Below are positions 1-5,045 of a stretch of 7,673 nucleotides of DNA, piece after piece (within the stretch, counting starts at the first letter, position 1; each line of letters starts with the position of its first letter). The stretch is from Nitrospirota bacterium (GTDB lineage: Bacteria > Nitrospirota > Thermodesulfovibrionia > Thermodesulfovibrionales > JdFR-88), in assembly GCA_021790695.1 (NCBI GenBank), contig JAJYGJ010000168.1, forward strand, positions 1 to 7,673. Direction: 5' to 3'. The position numbers and the translations under genes are program-made. The notes beneath the pieces were generated by a model that did no database searches, was not told the origin of the DNA, and saw nothing but the letters and a program-made list of their open reading frames with translations.

Positions 1-1
1 C

Positions 2-100
2 GGGCTGGAGCAGACGCTCACGGTAAAGGAGTCCGTGCTCAAGGCCAGGCAGGAGCAGGCCCGGTCCCAGGCGGCGGAACCCGGGGACAAAAAAGACTAG
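2..100 (+). CDS. C-terminal end of an unidentified protein (5' partial)
   Basis: A reading frame is open from the left edge to TAG at 98-100 and gives 32 residues ending in AEPGDKKD. The visible tail is highly charged, rich in Glu, Gln, Lys, Arg and Ala, and lacks hydrophobic stretches, which suggests a soluble helical or coiled tail. No domain can be recognised from so short a piece, so no function is offered. Frame 1 on the same strand is also open to a stop at 103-105, but it gives an implausible Gly/Ala/Arg-rich product. The minus strand is also open here. The frame choice is therefore probable rather than certain. No convincing T-tract terminator follows the stop. Confidence 0.5.
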   Translation, partial: GLEQTLTVKESVLKARQEQARSQAAEPGDKKD

Positions 101-148
101 CGTAGTGAGTCCAACGCTTCTTTACATTTGGCTCAGGAATGTTTTGGC

Positions 149-237
149 CGTCATCCCCGCGCAGGCGGGAATCCAAGTTGTAAAAACGTCAAAATGGATG
201 CCCGATTAACCCCGCCGATGGCGGGGCGGGCATGACG
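149..237. repeat. REP/MITE-like palindromic intergenic element
   Basis: The ends are inverted repeats of 12 nt with one mismatch: CGTCATCCCCGC at 149-160 and GCGGGCATGACG at 226-237. Inside is a hairpin CCCGC-GCAG-GCGGG (156-169), a second hairpin with perfect 7-bp arms CCCCGCC/GGCGGGG around GAT (210-226), and a nested pair GGGAATCCA (167-175) with TGGATGCCC (195-203, one mismatch). This is the architecture of short non-coding mobile or REP-type elements. The left hairpin (153-172) fits the Neisseria dRS3 pattern ATTCCC-N8-GGGAAT with one change. That is a resemblance in form, not evidence of descent. No transposase is present, so any mobility would be in trans. Confidence 0.7.
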
Positions 238-269
238 TCCCTTGGAGATGCTTACGTTTCTAAACCTTA

Positions 270-370
270 TTTTAAAGCCGGGATGCAAAGGAATTTATGA
301 CTCACGACACTAGCGCCTGTTTTAAGACCGGTATTTTGTTTTAAAGCCGTCAGACCGCAAAAGCCGGTAT
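270..370 (+). repeat. Irregular cluster of four degenerate 15-nt direct repeats
   Basis: Copies related to TTTTAAAGCCGGTAT occur at 270-284 (ends GGGAT), 320-334 (TTTTAAGACCGGTAT), 339-353 (TTTTAAAGCCG then diverged) and 356-370 (diverged start, then AAAGCCGGTAT). The spacing is irregular (50, 19 and 17 nt), so this is neither a CRISPR nor a regular tandem repeat. The region lies between two gene 3' ends, which makes an operator array less likely. Confidence 0.45.
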
Positions 371-395
371 CCGGTGACCCTGCTTTTTCCGTCTG

Positions 396-446
396 AAATG
401 AATCGCGGGGTATCGGTTCCGGGATTCATTTTGGGGACCGGTCCCC
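396..446. repeat. Two palindromes at the aminotransferase 3' end
   Basis: A perfect 9-bp inverted repeat, AAATGAATC (396-404) with GATTCATTT (423-431), is followed at once by a perfect 14-bp palindrome GGGGACCGGTCCCC (433-446). Both lie just downstream of the minus-strand aminotransferase stop (458-460). Neither has a T-tract on either strand, so they are not canonical intrinsic terminators. They may still protect or end the transcript. Confidence 0.55.
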
Positions 447-457
447 CTGGAAAGCGG

Positions 458-1378
458 TCATCCGCCGAATCCCCAGATCGAGGGCCCGGCAGCCCTGGTG
501 TTTTCGACATACGAGGAGACCTCTTTGCGGTACTCCGCCATCAGGAGTTTGGTTACCGGCCCGACCGGGAAACTCCCCGGACTGAAGGCGCCATCCAGTT
601 GGCGGACGGGCACAACCCCTCTGATCGTACTCGTGATAAAGACCTCCTGCGCGTCAAAAAATAAGTCCCTGGAGCCGAATTCGCCCTCAACCACCCTGAT
701 GTCCAGCCTGCGGGCCACCTCCAGCACCACGTCCCTTGTTATCCCCATCAGTATCCCGCAGGCGGGCGAAGGCGTGCAGAGCGCGCCCCCCTTTACAAAA
801 AAAATATTGCTTGTGGTGCCCTCGGCCACCTGTCCTTTGCAATTGAGCATCAGGGCCTCGTCCGCCCCGGCCTTTTTCGCCTCTATCCCCGCCAGTATGT
901 TATTTAAAAAATTCAGGGATTTTATCCGCGGGTCGAGCGCCTCCGCGGGATTTCTCCTGGTCTTTACGACGGCGAGCCTGATGCCCTCCTCGTAGTCGGC
1001 GCGGACAATGGGCCTCAGCCTGTCCGCAAAGATGAAAAAGGTGGGCCTGGGGCAAAGGGACGGATCGAGCCCGATAGGGCCTTCCCCCCTTGAGACGGTA
1101 ACCCGCAAATAGGCGTCCTTGTGGCGGCAGGCCAGGAGCGTTTCATAAATGGCAAGCCTTATCTGTCCGGCGCTCTTCGGAAGTCCCATCCCTATAAGAG
1201 AGGCGGAACGCTCAAGCCTTGCCAGATGCTCCTCCATCCTGAAGACGACCCCTTCATAGACCCTCATCGTCTCATAGACCCCGTCGCCGTAAAGAAAACC
1301 GTGGTCAAGAACGGAAATTCTTGCCTCTTCCAGGGGAACTACCCTGTCGTTTAAATAGACTCCGGGCTTCTCTGACAT
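458..1378 (-). CDS. Class IV PLP-dependent aminotransferase (branched-chain / D-amino acid type)
   Basis: The 306-residue product is the usual length for fold-type IV aminotransferases, which move an amino group between an amino acid and a 2-oxo acid in the cytosol. Family marks seen are YGDGVYETMRVYEG (30-43), HLARLERS (51-58, the Arg that normally holds the PLP phosphate), RIKSLN (151-156, with Lys153 as the likely Schiff-base lysine), EGTTSN (186-191, with the Glu that contacts the PLP ring nitrogen), GITRDVV (212-218) and TSTIRGVVPV (249-258). The stretch VSRGEGPIGLDPSLCPRP (95-112) resembles archaeal-type branched-chain enzymes. The RGxxxRxH-like pattern of D-alanine aminotransferase is absent. 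An IlvE-like role in Leu/Ile/Val metabolism is thus favoured over D-amino acid aminotransferase or PabC, but specificity cannot be fixed by eye. The start has only a weak AGG upstream. An extended -10 promoter lies about 50 nt upstream. Confidence 0.92.
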   Translation of the reverse strand: MSEKPGVYLNDRVVPLEEARISVLDHGFLYGDGVYETMRVYEGVVFRMEEHLARLERSASLIGMGLPKSAGQIRLAIYETLLACRHKDAYLRVTVSRGEGPIGLDPSLCPRPTFFIFADRLRPIVRADYEEGIRLAVVKTRRNPAEALDPRIKSLNFLNNILAGIEAKKAGADEALMLNCKGQVAEGTTSNIFFVKGGALCTPSPACGILMGITRDVVLEVARRLDIRVVEGEFGSRDLFFDAQEVFITSTIRGVVPVRQLDGAFSPGSFPVGPVTKLLMAEYRKEVSSYVENTRAAGPSIWGFGG

Positions 1379-1425
1379 TATGTATCGCCTGCGCGCCCCG
1401 TCCTTTGGACCGCTTTTATGTACCC

Positions 1426-1434
1426 ATTATATCA
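1426..1434 (-). promoter_or_regulatory. Extended -10 promoter for the aminotransferase
   Basis: The minus strand reads TGATATAAT: a perfect TATAAT (1426-1431) preceded by TGn (1432-1434), the extended -10 form that does not need a good -35. No good -35 is seen 16-18 nt further upstream. Initiation would fall near 1419, giving a leader of about 40 nt. The gene is therefore probably transcribed independently of the LysR gene upstream. Confidence 0.6.
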
Positions 1435-1523
1435 CCGAAGCGGAGCGGAAAGTCGGCCGGGGAAGAAGGCCCGGGGATTCATCAAAACAAAAAACCATTG
1501 GAAAAGCCGCATTCGCCGCCCAG

Positions 1524-1548
1524 CCGGAAGCGGTTTTGAGACAGGTTC
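1524..1548 (+). repeat. Dispersed 25-nt repeat, copy A
   Basis: CCGGAAGCG is followed by G and then TTTTGAGACAGGTTC. This 25-nt unit matches copy C (6630-6654, opposite strand) at 22 of 25 positions and copy D (4977-5001) at 21 of 25. It lies between the LysR stop and the aminotransferase promoter, outside any credible gene. Confidence 0.75.
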
Positions 1549-1620
1549 CAGTAGCAGGGGGGGTAATAAATGCGGCCAAATTGACACCCGCTGCCGGGAA
1601 TTTTCAAAGGCGGAGGGCGC

Positions 1621-2544
1621 CTAGAGGCCGCCCTCAAGGAGCTTGTGGAACGGGAAACCCTTCAGGTAATAGAAGAATGTATCGACCGAATACGTGCTGA
1701 CGGAGGTCCTGTTAAACAGGAGCGAGAATTCCCTCAACATCTCGCATTCCTTGAATTTCAGTGTCTTTAGCTCACCGCGGCCGCGCTCCTTTCGGACAGC
1801 CCAGCGGGAGACGATGGACACGCCGATTCCGTTTTCAACAGCGTCCTTGATCGCCTCGGTGCTGCCCAGGATGGCGGAGCATATCATGTTCTGCGGAGAG
1901 ATGCCGTGCCTGGCCAGGTAATTTTCTATCACCTGCCTTGTCCCGGAGCCCTCTTCACGGAAGACGAACGGCACCTTGAGAAGCTCCAGGATCGACACCT
2001 CGCTCACTTTCGCCCACGGATGATTGGCGGGTATGATAAGAGACAGCTCGTCGGAGACGAGTTTTTCGGTGGCAAGTTTGTATTTTATGACCTCTCCCTC
2101 GACAAGCCCTAAATCTATGACGCCGCCCTTTAAAAGCTCAATTATGCGTTTCGTATTGCCCACCAGGAGATGTATCTTTATCTTCGGATGGACCTTGCGG
2201 AACTCGGCGATCACTCGCGGCAGCAGATAGTTGCCTATGGTGGTGCTGGCGCCGACCGTTATCGACCCCTTCACAAGCCCCGTTATGCCTCCGACGGCGC
2301 GCTCCGCCGCGGCGTAACGGGCAAGTATCTCCTTGGCATACCTGTAAAGGATCTCGCCTGCCGGGGTCAAGGTCACGGTGTTTGAGGAGCGGTCAAACAA
2401 TTTTGTCTCAAAGGCCTCCTCAAGCGCCTGTATCTGGAGACTTACCGCCGGCTGCGTCAGATGGATGACCTCCGATGCCTTGGAGAAACTCTTCAGCTCC
2501 GCAACGGCACAAAACACTTTCAGCTTATGATCTTCCATGCTCAT
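1621..2544 (-). CDS. LysR-family transcriptional regulator
   Basis: The 307-residue product has the standard LysR length and layout. A winged helix-turn-helix spans about residues 5-65, including FCAVAELKSFSKASEVIHLT and the recognition-helix segment TQPAVSLQIQALEE, followed by KLFDR and LTPAGE. A linker helix follows, then a periplasmic-binding-protein-like effector domain from about 92 (GSITVGAST) to about 295. LysR proteins bind DNA as tetramers and respond to a small-molecule co-inducer; the effector here cannot be deduced. The first ATG has AAGGGAAG about 12 nt upstream. A second ATG two codons on is possible. LysR regulators are often encoded beside a divergent target, but here both neighbours lie on the same strand, so the target is unclear. 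The aminotransferase downstream is a candidate only by proximity. Confidence 0.95.
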   Translation of the reverse strand: MSMEDHKLKVFCAVAELKSFSKASEVIHLTQPAVSLQIQALEEAFETKLFDRSSNTVTLTPAGEILYRYAKEILARYAAAERAVGGITGLVKGSITVGASTTIGNYLLPRVIAEFRKVHPKIKIHLLVGNTKRIIELLKGGVIDLGLVEGEVIKYKLATEKLVSDELSLIIPANHPWAKVSEVSILELLKVPFVFREEGSGTRQVIENYLARHGISPQNMICSAILGSTEAIKDAVENGIGVSIVSRWAVRKERGRGELKTLKFKECEMLREFSLLFNRTSVSTYSVDTFFYYLKGFPFHKLLEGGL

Positions 2545-2630
2545 AAGTTATCCGATCTTCCCTTCGATAAGGGGACAAAGATCCCCACGGGGCAATACGT
2601 TCACTCTCTGTTTACCAATAAAATCTTCTT

Positions 2631-2660
2631 ATTTTAATATAAACGAGTAAAATAATTCAA
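2631..2660 (-). promoter_or_regulatory. Candidate sigma-70 promoter for the LysR gene
   Basis: On the minus strand, TTGAAT (2655-2660) lies 18 nt from TAAAAT (2631-2636), within an AT-rich stretch unlike the surrounding GC-rich DNA. The boxes match the consensus at 4 of 6 and 5 of 6. The leader would be about 80 nt. Placement is uncertain because AT-rich DNA yields such matches by chance. Confidence 0.35.
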
Positions 2661-2670
2661 CTTTGGAAAC

Positions 2671-2692
2671 TTTTCGGAAATTTCGGCGAAAA
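2671..2692. promoter_or_regulatory. Inverted repeat upstream of the LysR promoter
   Basis: TTTTCG (2671-2676) and CGAAAA (2687-2692) form a perfect dyad around 10 nt that contains the smaller palindrome GAAATTTC. It lies just upstream of the candidate -35 of the LysR gene, where LysR proteins often bind for autoregulation. The geometry is not the classical T-N11-A, so this is only a candidate operator. It is also the tail of the upstream lipoprotein transcript. Confidence 0.3.
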
Positions 2693-2714
2693 ACAAAACT
2701 TGTCTGCCGGGATC

Positions 2715-3146
2715 TTACCTGTGATAGGGCTGGTAGGGTGCAAACGGCCTTTTAAGCTCCAGCGGGGTCTGCAGACCCGGTGAAAGGCTCATGGCCTGAT
2801 CGGGGTAAAATCTCCTTGCAAGCAGGTACCAGGGGCCTGACCTGTTCCGGCTGAAAAACCAGTCGCCGTCCCAGTAATAGTAGTATACGGTGCCGAAGAA
2901 ATAGAGATTTCTGCCCGGAATCAGAAGCACAGGCGGGAGAGGTTTCACCGCGTGCAGGAGACCGGCCGGCGGCACGCTTTCAACCATCGGGGGGCCGACC
3001 ATGAGACCAGCCGGAAGGGGCTTCATGAATTTCGACTCGTTATAAGCGGGCTTTTGGGGAGCATACACGCACCCGCCGGTAAAGGCCGAAAACAAAAAAC
3101 CCGGAAACGCCAGAAGCAGGAATATAGCGAACCTTCGACGCGTCAT
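2715..3146 (-). CDS. Predicted small lipoprotein, aromatic-rich, function unknown
   Basis: The 143-residue product begins with MTRRR, then a hydrophobic segment (6-22) and FTGGC, giving a probable lipidated Cys26. The residue at -3 is Thr rather than the usual Leu, so the lipobox is imperfect and cleavage is an inference. The mature part is rich in proline and aromatics. A Pro-rich stretch (about 43-75) is followed by YFFGTVYYYYWDGDWFFS (82-99) and RSGPWYLLARRF (102-113). The pattern of aromatic strands ending in GPW is seen in small uncharacterised envelope proteins of Deltaproteobacteria-like genomes. No catalytic motif is visible. The start has only AAGG very close to the ATG, but a later Met would lose the signal sequence. 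It is divergent from the tRNA gene and looks monocistronic. Confidence 0.7.
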   Translation of the reverse strand: MTRRRFAIFLLLAFPGFLFSAFTGGCVYAPQKPAYNESKFMKPLPAGLMVGPPMVESVPPAGLLHAVKPLPPVLLIPGRNLYFFGTVYYYYWDGDWFFSRNRSGPWYLLARRFYPDQAMSLSPGLQTPLELKRPFAPYQPYHR

Positions 3147-3222
3147 CGCCTTGATTGTACCACTAAAAGGGGAGTCAAAAAACCACCCGCGTTTTACCCG
3201 GCGGGAGGGACATCTTCTACCT

Positions 3223-3243
3223 GGCGGGGAGGCCGTCCCCGCC
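3223..3243. repeat. Strong GC hairpin between lipoprotein gene and tRNA
   Basis: Perfect 8-bp arms GGCGGGGA (3223-3230) and TCCCCGCC (3236-3243) enclose GGCCG. It lies in the divergent region upstream of both the lipoprotein gene and the tRNA promoter. There is no T-tract, so it is not an intrinsic terminator. Its role is unknown. Confidence 0.5.
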
Positions 3244-3279
3244 CAGTAGCCTTGACCGGGCCCTATTTTATTTGGCTGC

Positions 3280-3309
3280 TTGAATTGAAATACGCTGCCG
3301 CCTTATAAT
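3280..3309 (+). promoter_or_regulatory. Promoter of tRNA-Lys
   Basis: TTGAAT (3280-3285) and a perfect TATAAT (3304-3309) are separated by 18 nt. Initiation would fall near 3316, about 13 nt before the mature tRNA 5' end, which is normal for a single tRNA transcript. Confidence 0.65.
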
Positions 3310-3328
3310 AAGAGTCGCTCAAAAAGAT

Positions 3329-3401
<73 letters not shown>

Positions 3402-3422
3402 CTTTTAAAATCAAGGGGTTAC

Positions 3423-3456
3423 AAGGAGTTGCAAGCCTTGCAATCCCTTATTTAAT
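3423..3456 (+). terminator. Hairpin behind tRNA-Lys, probable terminator
   Basis: AAGGAGTTGCAAG (3423-3435) pairs with CTTGCAATCCCTT (3437-3449) with one A-C mismatch and one G-U. The innermost pairs open to form the loop. ATTTAAT follows, a short and imperfect T-rich tail. It begins about 20 nt after the tRNA and probably ends its transcript before the peroxidase promoter. Confidence 0.5.
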
Positions 3457-3510
3457 GTCCGTCCCGAAATTTATTCGTTTCCCCCTTCGCCTCTATTCCT
3501 CAATAGGGTT

Positions 3511-3538
3511 TTGACTTAAAAATCCCTGGTAATAGGAT
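3511..3538 (+). promoter_or_regulatory. Candidate promoter for the cytochrome c peroxidase
   Basis: TTGACT (3511-3516, 5 of 6) and TAGGAT (3533-3538, 4 of 6) are 16 nt apart. Initiation would be near 3545, giving a short leader that is essentially just the ribosome binding site. No FNR, Fur or OxyR-type operator was recognised nearby. Confidence 0.45.
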
Positions 3539-3547
3539 TAAATCGAC

Positions 3548-3558
3548 AGGAGGTGATC
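3548..3558 (+). promoter_or_regulatory. Very strong Shine-Dalgarno of the peroxidase
   Basis: AGGAGGTGATC is fully complementary over 11 nt to the 3' end of 16S rRNA, and its AGGAGG core lies 7 nt before the ATG at 3561. It fixes the start codon and suggests efficient translation. Most other genes in the window have weak ribosome binding sites. Confidence 0.85.
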
Positions 3559-3560
3559 AC

Positions 3561-4598
3561 ATGAAAAAATTGATGAATTTTGTCCTTTTGGCGTTTTTCC
3601 TTACGGGTTCCACCGCGTTTGCCGCCAGTAGTTTGATGAAAAAAGCGCAGTCGCTGTTTAAACCGATCCCAAAGAAAGTATCAGAGGTCAGGGGGAAACG
3701 AATTACCCCTGCTAAGGTGAAACTTGGGGAAATGCTCTATTTTGATCCACGGCTCTCATCAAGCGCCCTTATAAGCTGCAATACCTGTCACAACGTGGGG
3801 ATGGGCGGCGTCGACTATCAGGAGACATCCATCGGCCATCGCTGGCAAAAAGGCCCCAGAAATGCTCCGACGGTTTTTAATTCCGTATTCAATATCGCCC
3901 AGTTCTGGGACGGCAGGGCAAGGGACCTGAAGCAGCAGGCGAAGGGCCCGATGCAAGCCCCGGTGGAGATGAATAACACCCCGGAAGAAGTGGTCAGGAC
4001 CCTGAAGAGCATGCCTGGATACGTTACGCTCTTTAAAAAGGTCTTCCCTGGCCAGGCGGACCCAGTGACATTCAACAACACGGCAGAGGCGATAGAGGCG
4101 TTTGAAACTACGCTCCTTACCCCGGACTCCCCGTTCGACCTGTATTTGAAGGGCAACAATAAGGCCCTGACCGCGTCCCAGAAAGAGGGATTAAAACTTT
4201 TCATGGCCAAAGAGTGCGCAAGGTGTCACGGCGGCATCAACATGGGTGGAGCGGCATATTATCCTTTCGGCCTTGTTGAAAGGCCGCCCTCCGAGATCAT
4301 TGCCGGCGATATGGGGCGCTACAAGATAACCCACATGAAATCCGATGAGTACGTTTTCAAGGCCCCCTCTCTGCGGAACATTGCGCTGACGCCACCATAC
4401 TTCCATTCAGACAAGGTATGGGACCTCAAGGAGGCGATAAAGATCATGGGGGCGGCCCAGTTGGGTATTTCGCTCACCAGCAAGGAAACCGATAAAATCG
4501 AGGACTTCCTGGACGCCACTACAGGTATTCAGCCGGAAATAGAATATCCAATACTGCCTGCGCCCACAAATCAGACGCCAAAACCGAAGCTGGATTAG
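3561..4598 (+). CDS. ccp: Di-heme cytochrome c peroxidase (CcpA/MacA family), periplasmic
   Basis: The 345-residue product reduces hydrogen peroxide to water in the periplasm using electrons from small c-type cytochromes. A Sec signal peptide spans 1-21, with cleavage expected after AFA. The two heme motifs are CNTCH (73-77) and CARCH (219-223). With a fixed offset of 22 to Pseudomonas aeruginosa CcpA numbering (recalled from the literature), the key residues line up: His93 in GHRWQKGPRNAP (His71, distal ligand of the peroxidatic heme), Trp116 in FWDGRA (Trp94, between the hemes), Glu136 (Glu114, catalytic), and Met296 in IMGAAQLG within one residue of the high-potential heme Met ligand. All catalytic residues are thus present, as in the type that needs reductive activation. 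The C-terminal tail is Pro-rich (332-345). The gene is monocistronic, with its own promoter and a hairpin after the stop. Confidence 0.96.
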   Translation: MKKLMNFVLLAFFLTGSTAFAASSLMKKAQSLFKPIPKKVSEVRGKRITPAKVKLGEMLYFDPRLSSSALISCNTCHNVGMGGVDYQETSIGHRWQKGPRNAPTVFNSVFNIAQFWDGRARDLKQQAKGPMQAPVEMNNTPEEVVRTLKSMPGYVTLFKKVFPGQADPVTFNNTAEAIEAFETTLLTPDSPFDLYLKGNNKALTASQKEGLKLFMAKECARCHGGINMGGAAYYPFGLVERPPSEIIAGDMGRYKITHMKSDEYVFKAPSLRNIALTPPYFHSDKVWDLKEAIKIMGAAQLGISLTSKETDKIEDFLDATTGIQPEIEYPILPAPTNQTPKPKLD

Positions 4599-4624
4599 AG
4601 AAATATCCTGATCCATTGAGCGCT

Positions 4625-4644
4625 TGCGCCCCTGCGGGGGCGCA
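4625..4644 (+). terminator. Stable hairpin after the peroxidase stop
   Basis: Perfect 8-bp arms TGCGCCCC (4625-4632) and GGGGCGCA (4637-4644) enclose a TGCG loop, starting 26 nt after the stop codon. The sequence that follows (TCAGAT then A's) has no T-tract. It may stabilise the 3' end or act together with the next hairpin rather than terminate alone. Confidence 0.5.
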
Positions 4645-4650
4645 TCAGAT

Positions 4651-4674
4651 AAAAAAGGAGGTCTTGGGCCTCCT
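4651..4674 (-). terminator. Intrinsic terminator on the minus strand
   Basis: Read on the minus strand, AGGAGG-CCCAAGA-CCTCCT is followed directly by TTTTTT. This is the standard hairpin plus U-tract, with a 6-bp stem. It would end transcripts of the GT-C operon, whose last stop is about 370 nt upstream, giving an unusually long 3' untranslated region that crosses the inverted repeat at 4938-5001. Confidence 0.7.
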
Positions 4675-4872
4675 GCACGGCACTTCCCTTGCCTTTAAAA
4701 AAAATCAGTGGTCAGGCGTACGGAGACCAGATAATAATGTCCTGAACAGCGGAAAAATCGGAATCCTCTGTGGCCATATATGGTGAATGAATTCCCTCAG
4801 CATGACGGCCAAGTGCGCCCCTTCTTTTTTTGACCCGCCCCAAGATCATAACCGCGGTAAAAATGTGACAAC

Positions 4873-4901
4873 TTGACCAATAATTATTCGATTAATAAAT
4901 G
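4873..4901 (+). promoter_or_regulatory. Weak candidate promoter upstream of the 36-codon ORF
   Basis: TTGACC (4873-4878) and TAAATG (4896-4901) are 17 nt apart in a locally AT-rich stretch. Initiation would be near 4908, about 27 nt before the ATG at 4935. Chance occurrence is quite possible. Confidence 0.3.
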
Positions 4902-4934
4902 AAAAATAAGGCCCGGGGCCAGTCGAAAAAATAA

Positions 4935-5045
4935 ATGGAACCTATCTCAAAATTGATTCTGAAGCGAAAAGAGCGGCAGGAAGCGCTTTTGAGGCAGGTC
5001 CTGATAGCCCTGCAAGACTTCAGGCATCAAAAGTGCTTTCTTTAG
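4935..5045 (+). CDS. Possible 36-residue basic helical peptide over a repeat pair
   Basis: ATG at 4935 opens 36 codons ending at TAG (5043-5045). The product starts MEPISKLILKRKERQ and continues with ALLRQVLIALQDF. It is basic, with regularly spaced Leu/Ile that could form an amphipathic helix. It overlaps the 3' end of the convergent GT-C gene by 4 nt. Against it: no Shine-Dalgarno is seen, and most of it is made of repeat copies B and D, so the open frame may be a by-product. Copy A in the same phase also reads LRQV, as expected from shared nucleotides rather than a shared gene. I do not recognise a family. Confidence 0.25.
   Translation: MEPISKLILKRKERQEALLRQVLIALQDFRHQKCFL
4938..4961 (-). 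repeat. Dispersed repeat, copy B (left arm of inverted pair)
   Basis: On the minus strand it ends ATTTTGAGATAGGTTC and matches copy A at 19 of 24 positions. It is the most diverged copy, chiefly in the half where the others have GGAAGCG. It faces copy D with 15 nt between them. Confidence 0.65.
4977..5001 (+). repeat. Dispersed repeat, copy D (right arm of inverted pair)
   Basis: It reads CAGGAAGCG, then C, then TTTTGAGGCAGGTCC, matching copy A at 21 of 25 positions. With copy B it makes a 64-bp imperfect palindrome that can fold into a hairpin in RNA from either strand. The GT-C operon's 3' untranslated region would contain it. Confidence 0.65.

Larger units (their letters stand above)
101..457. 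other. Convergent gene-free region with repeats and palindromes
   Basis: This stretch of about 360 bases lies between the 3' ends of two convergent genes. It holds a REP/MITE-like element (149-237), four degenerate copies of a 15-nt motif (270-370) and two inverted repeats (396-431 and 433-446). I see no gene: the ORFs that enter it run antisense to, or out of frame with, the aminotransferase C-terminus and resemble no family. No hairpin followed by a T-tract was found for either flanking gene. Confidence 0.7.
4599..5041. other. Convergent intergenic region, about 440 bases
   Basis: It lies between the 3' ends of the peroxidase and the GT-C gene. It holds a hairpin after the peroxidase stop (4625-4644), a minus-strand terminator (4651-4674), a candidate plus-strand promoter (4873-4901) and an inverted repeat pair (4938-5001) overlapped by a possible 36-codon ORF. 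The segment 4680-4870 shows no gene. Its only notable element is the palindrome CCATATATGG at 4774-4783. Confidence 0.6.

Noticed and set aside
270..370. CRISPR array
   Set aside because: The repeat units are 15 nt, degenerate and irregularly spaced, with no spacer structure and no cas genes.
374..995. Plus-strand ORFs of 96 and 165 codons antisense to the aminotransferase
   Set aside because: They overlap a gene with clear family motifs, lack ribosome binding sites and encode low-complexity Ser/Pro/Thr-rich products; they are shadows of the real frame.
1615..1633. Hairpin at the LysR stop codon as a terminator
   Set aside because: The stem GGGCGCCT/AGGCCGCCC has a bulge and almost no loop, overlaps the coding end and has no T-tract on either strand.
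3138..3175. Promoter for the lipoprotein gene (minus-strand TTGACT and TACAAT)
   Set aside because: The boxes are only 13 nt apart and the -10 lies about 8 nt from the ATG, leaving no room for a leader.
4774..4783. Perfect 10-bp palindrome CCATATATGG
   Set aside because: Short AT-centred palindromes occur by chance, and no gene start is near it to make it an operator.
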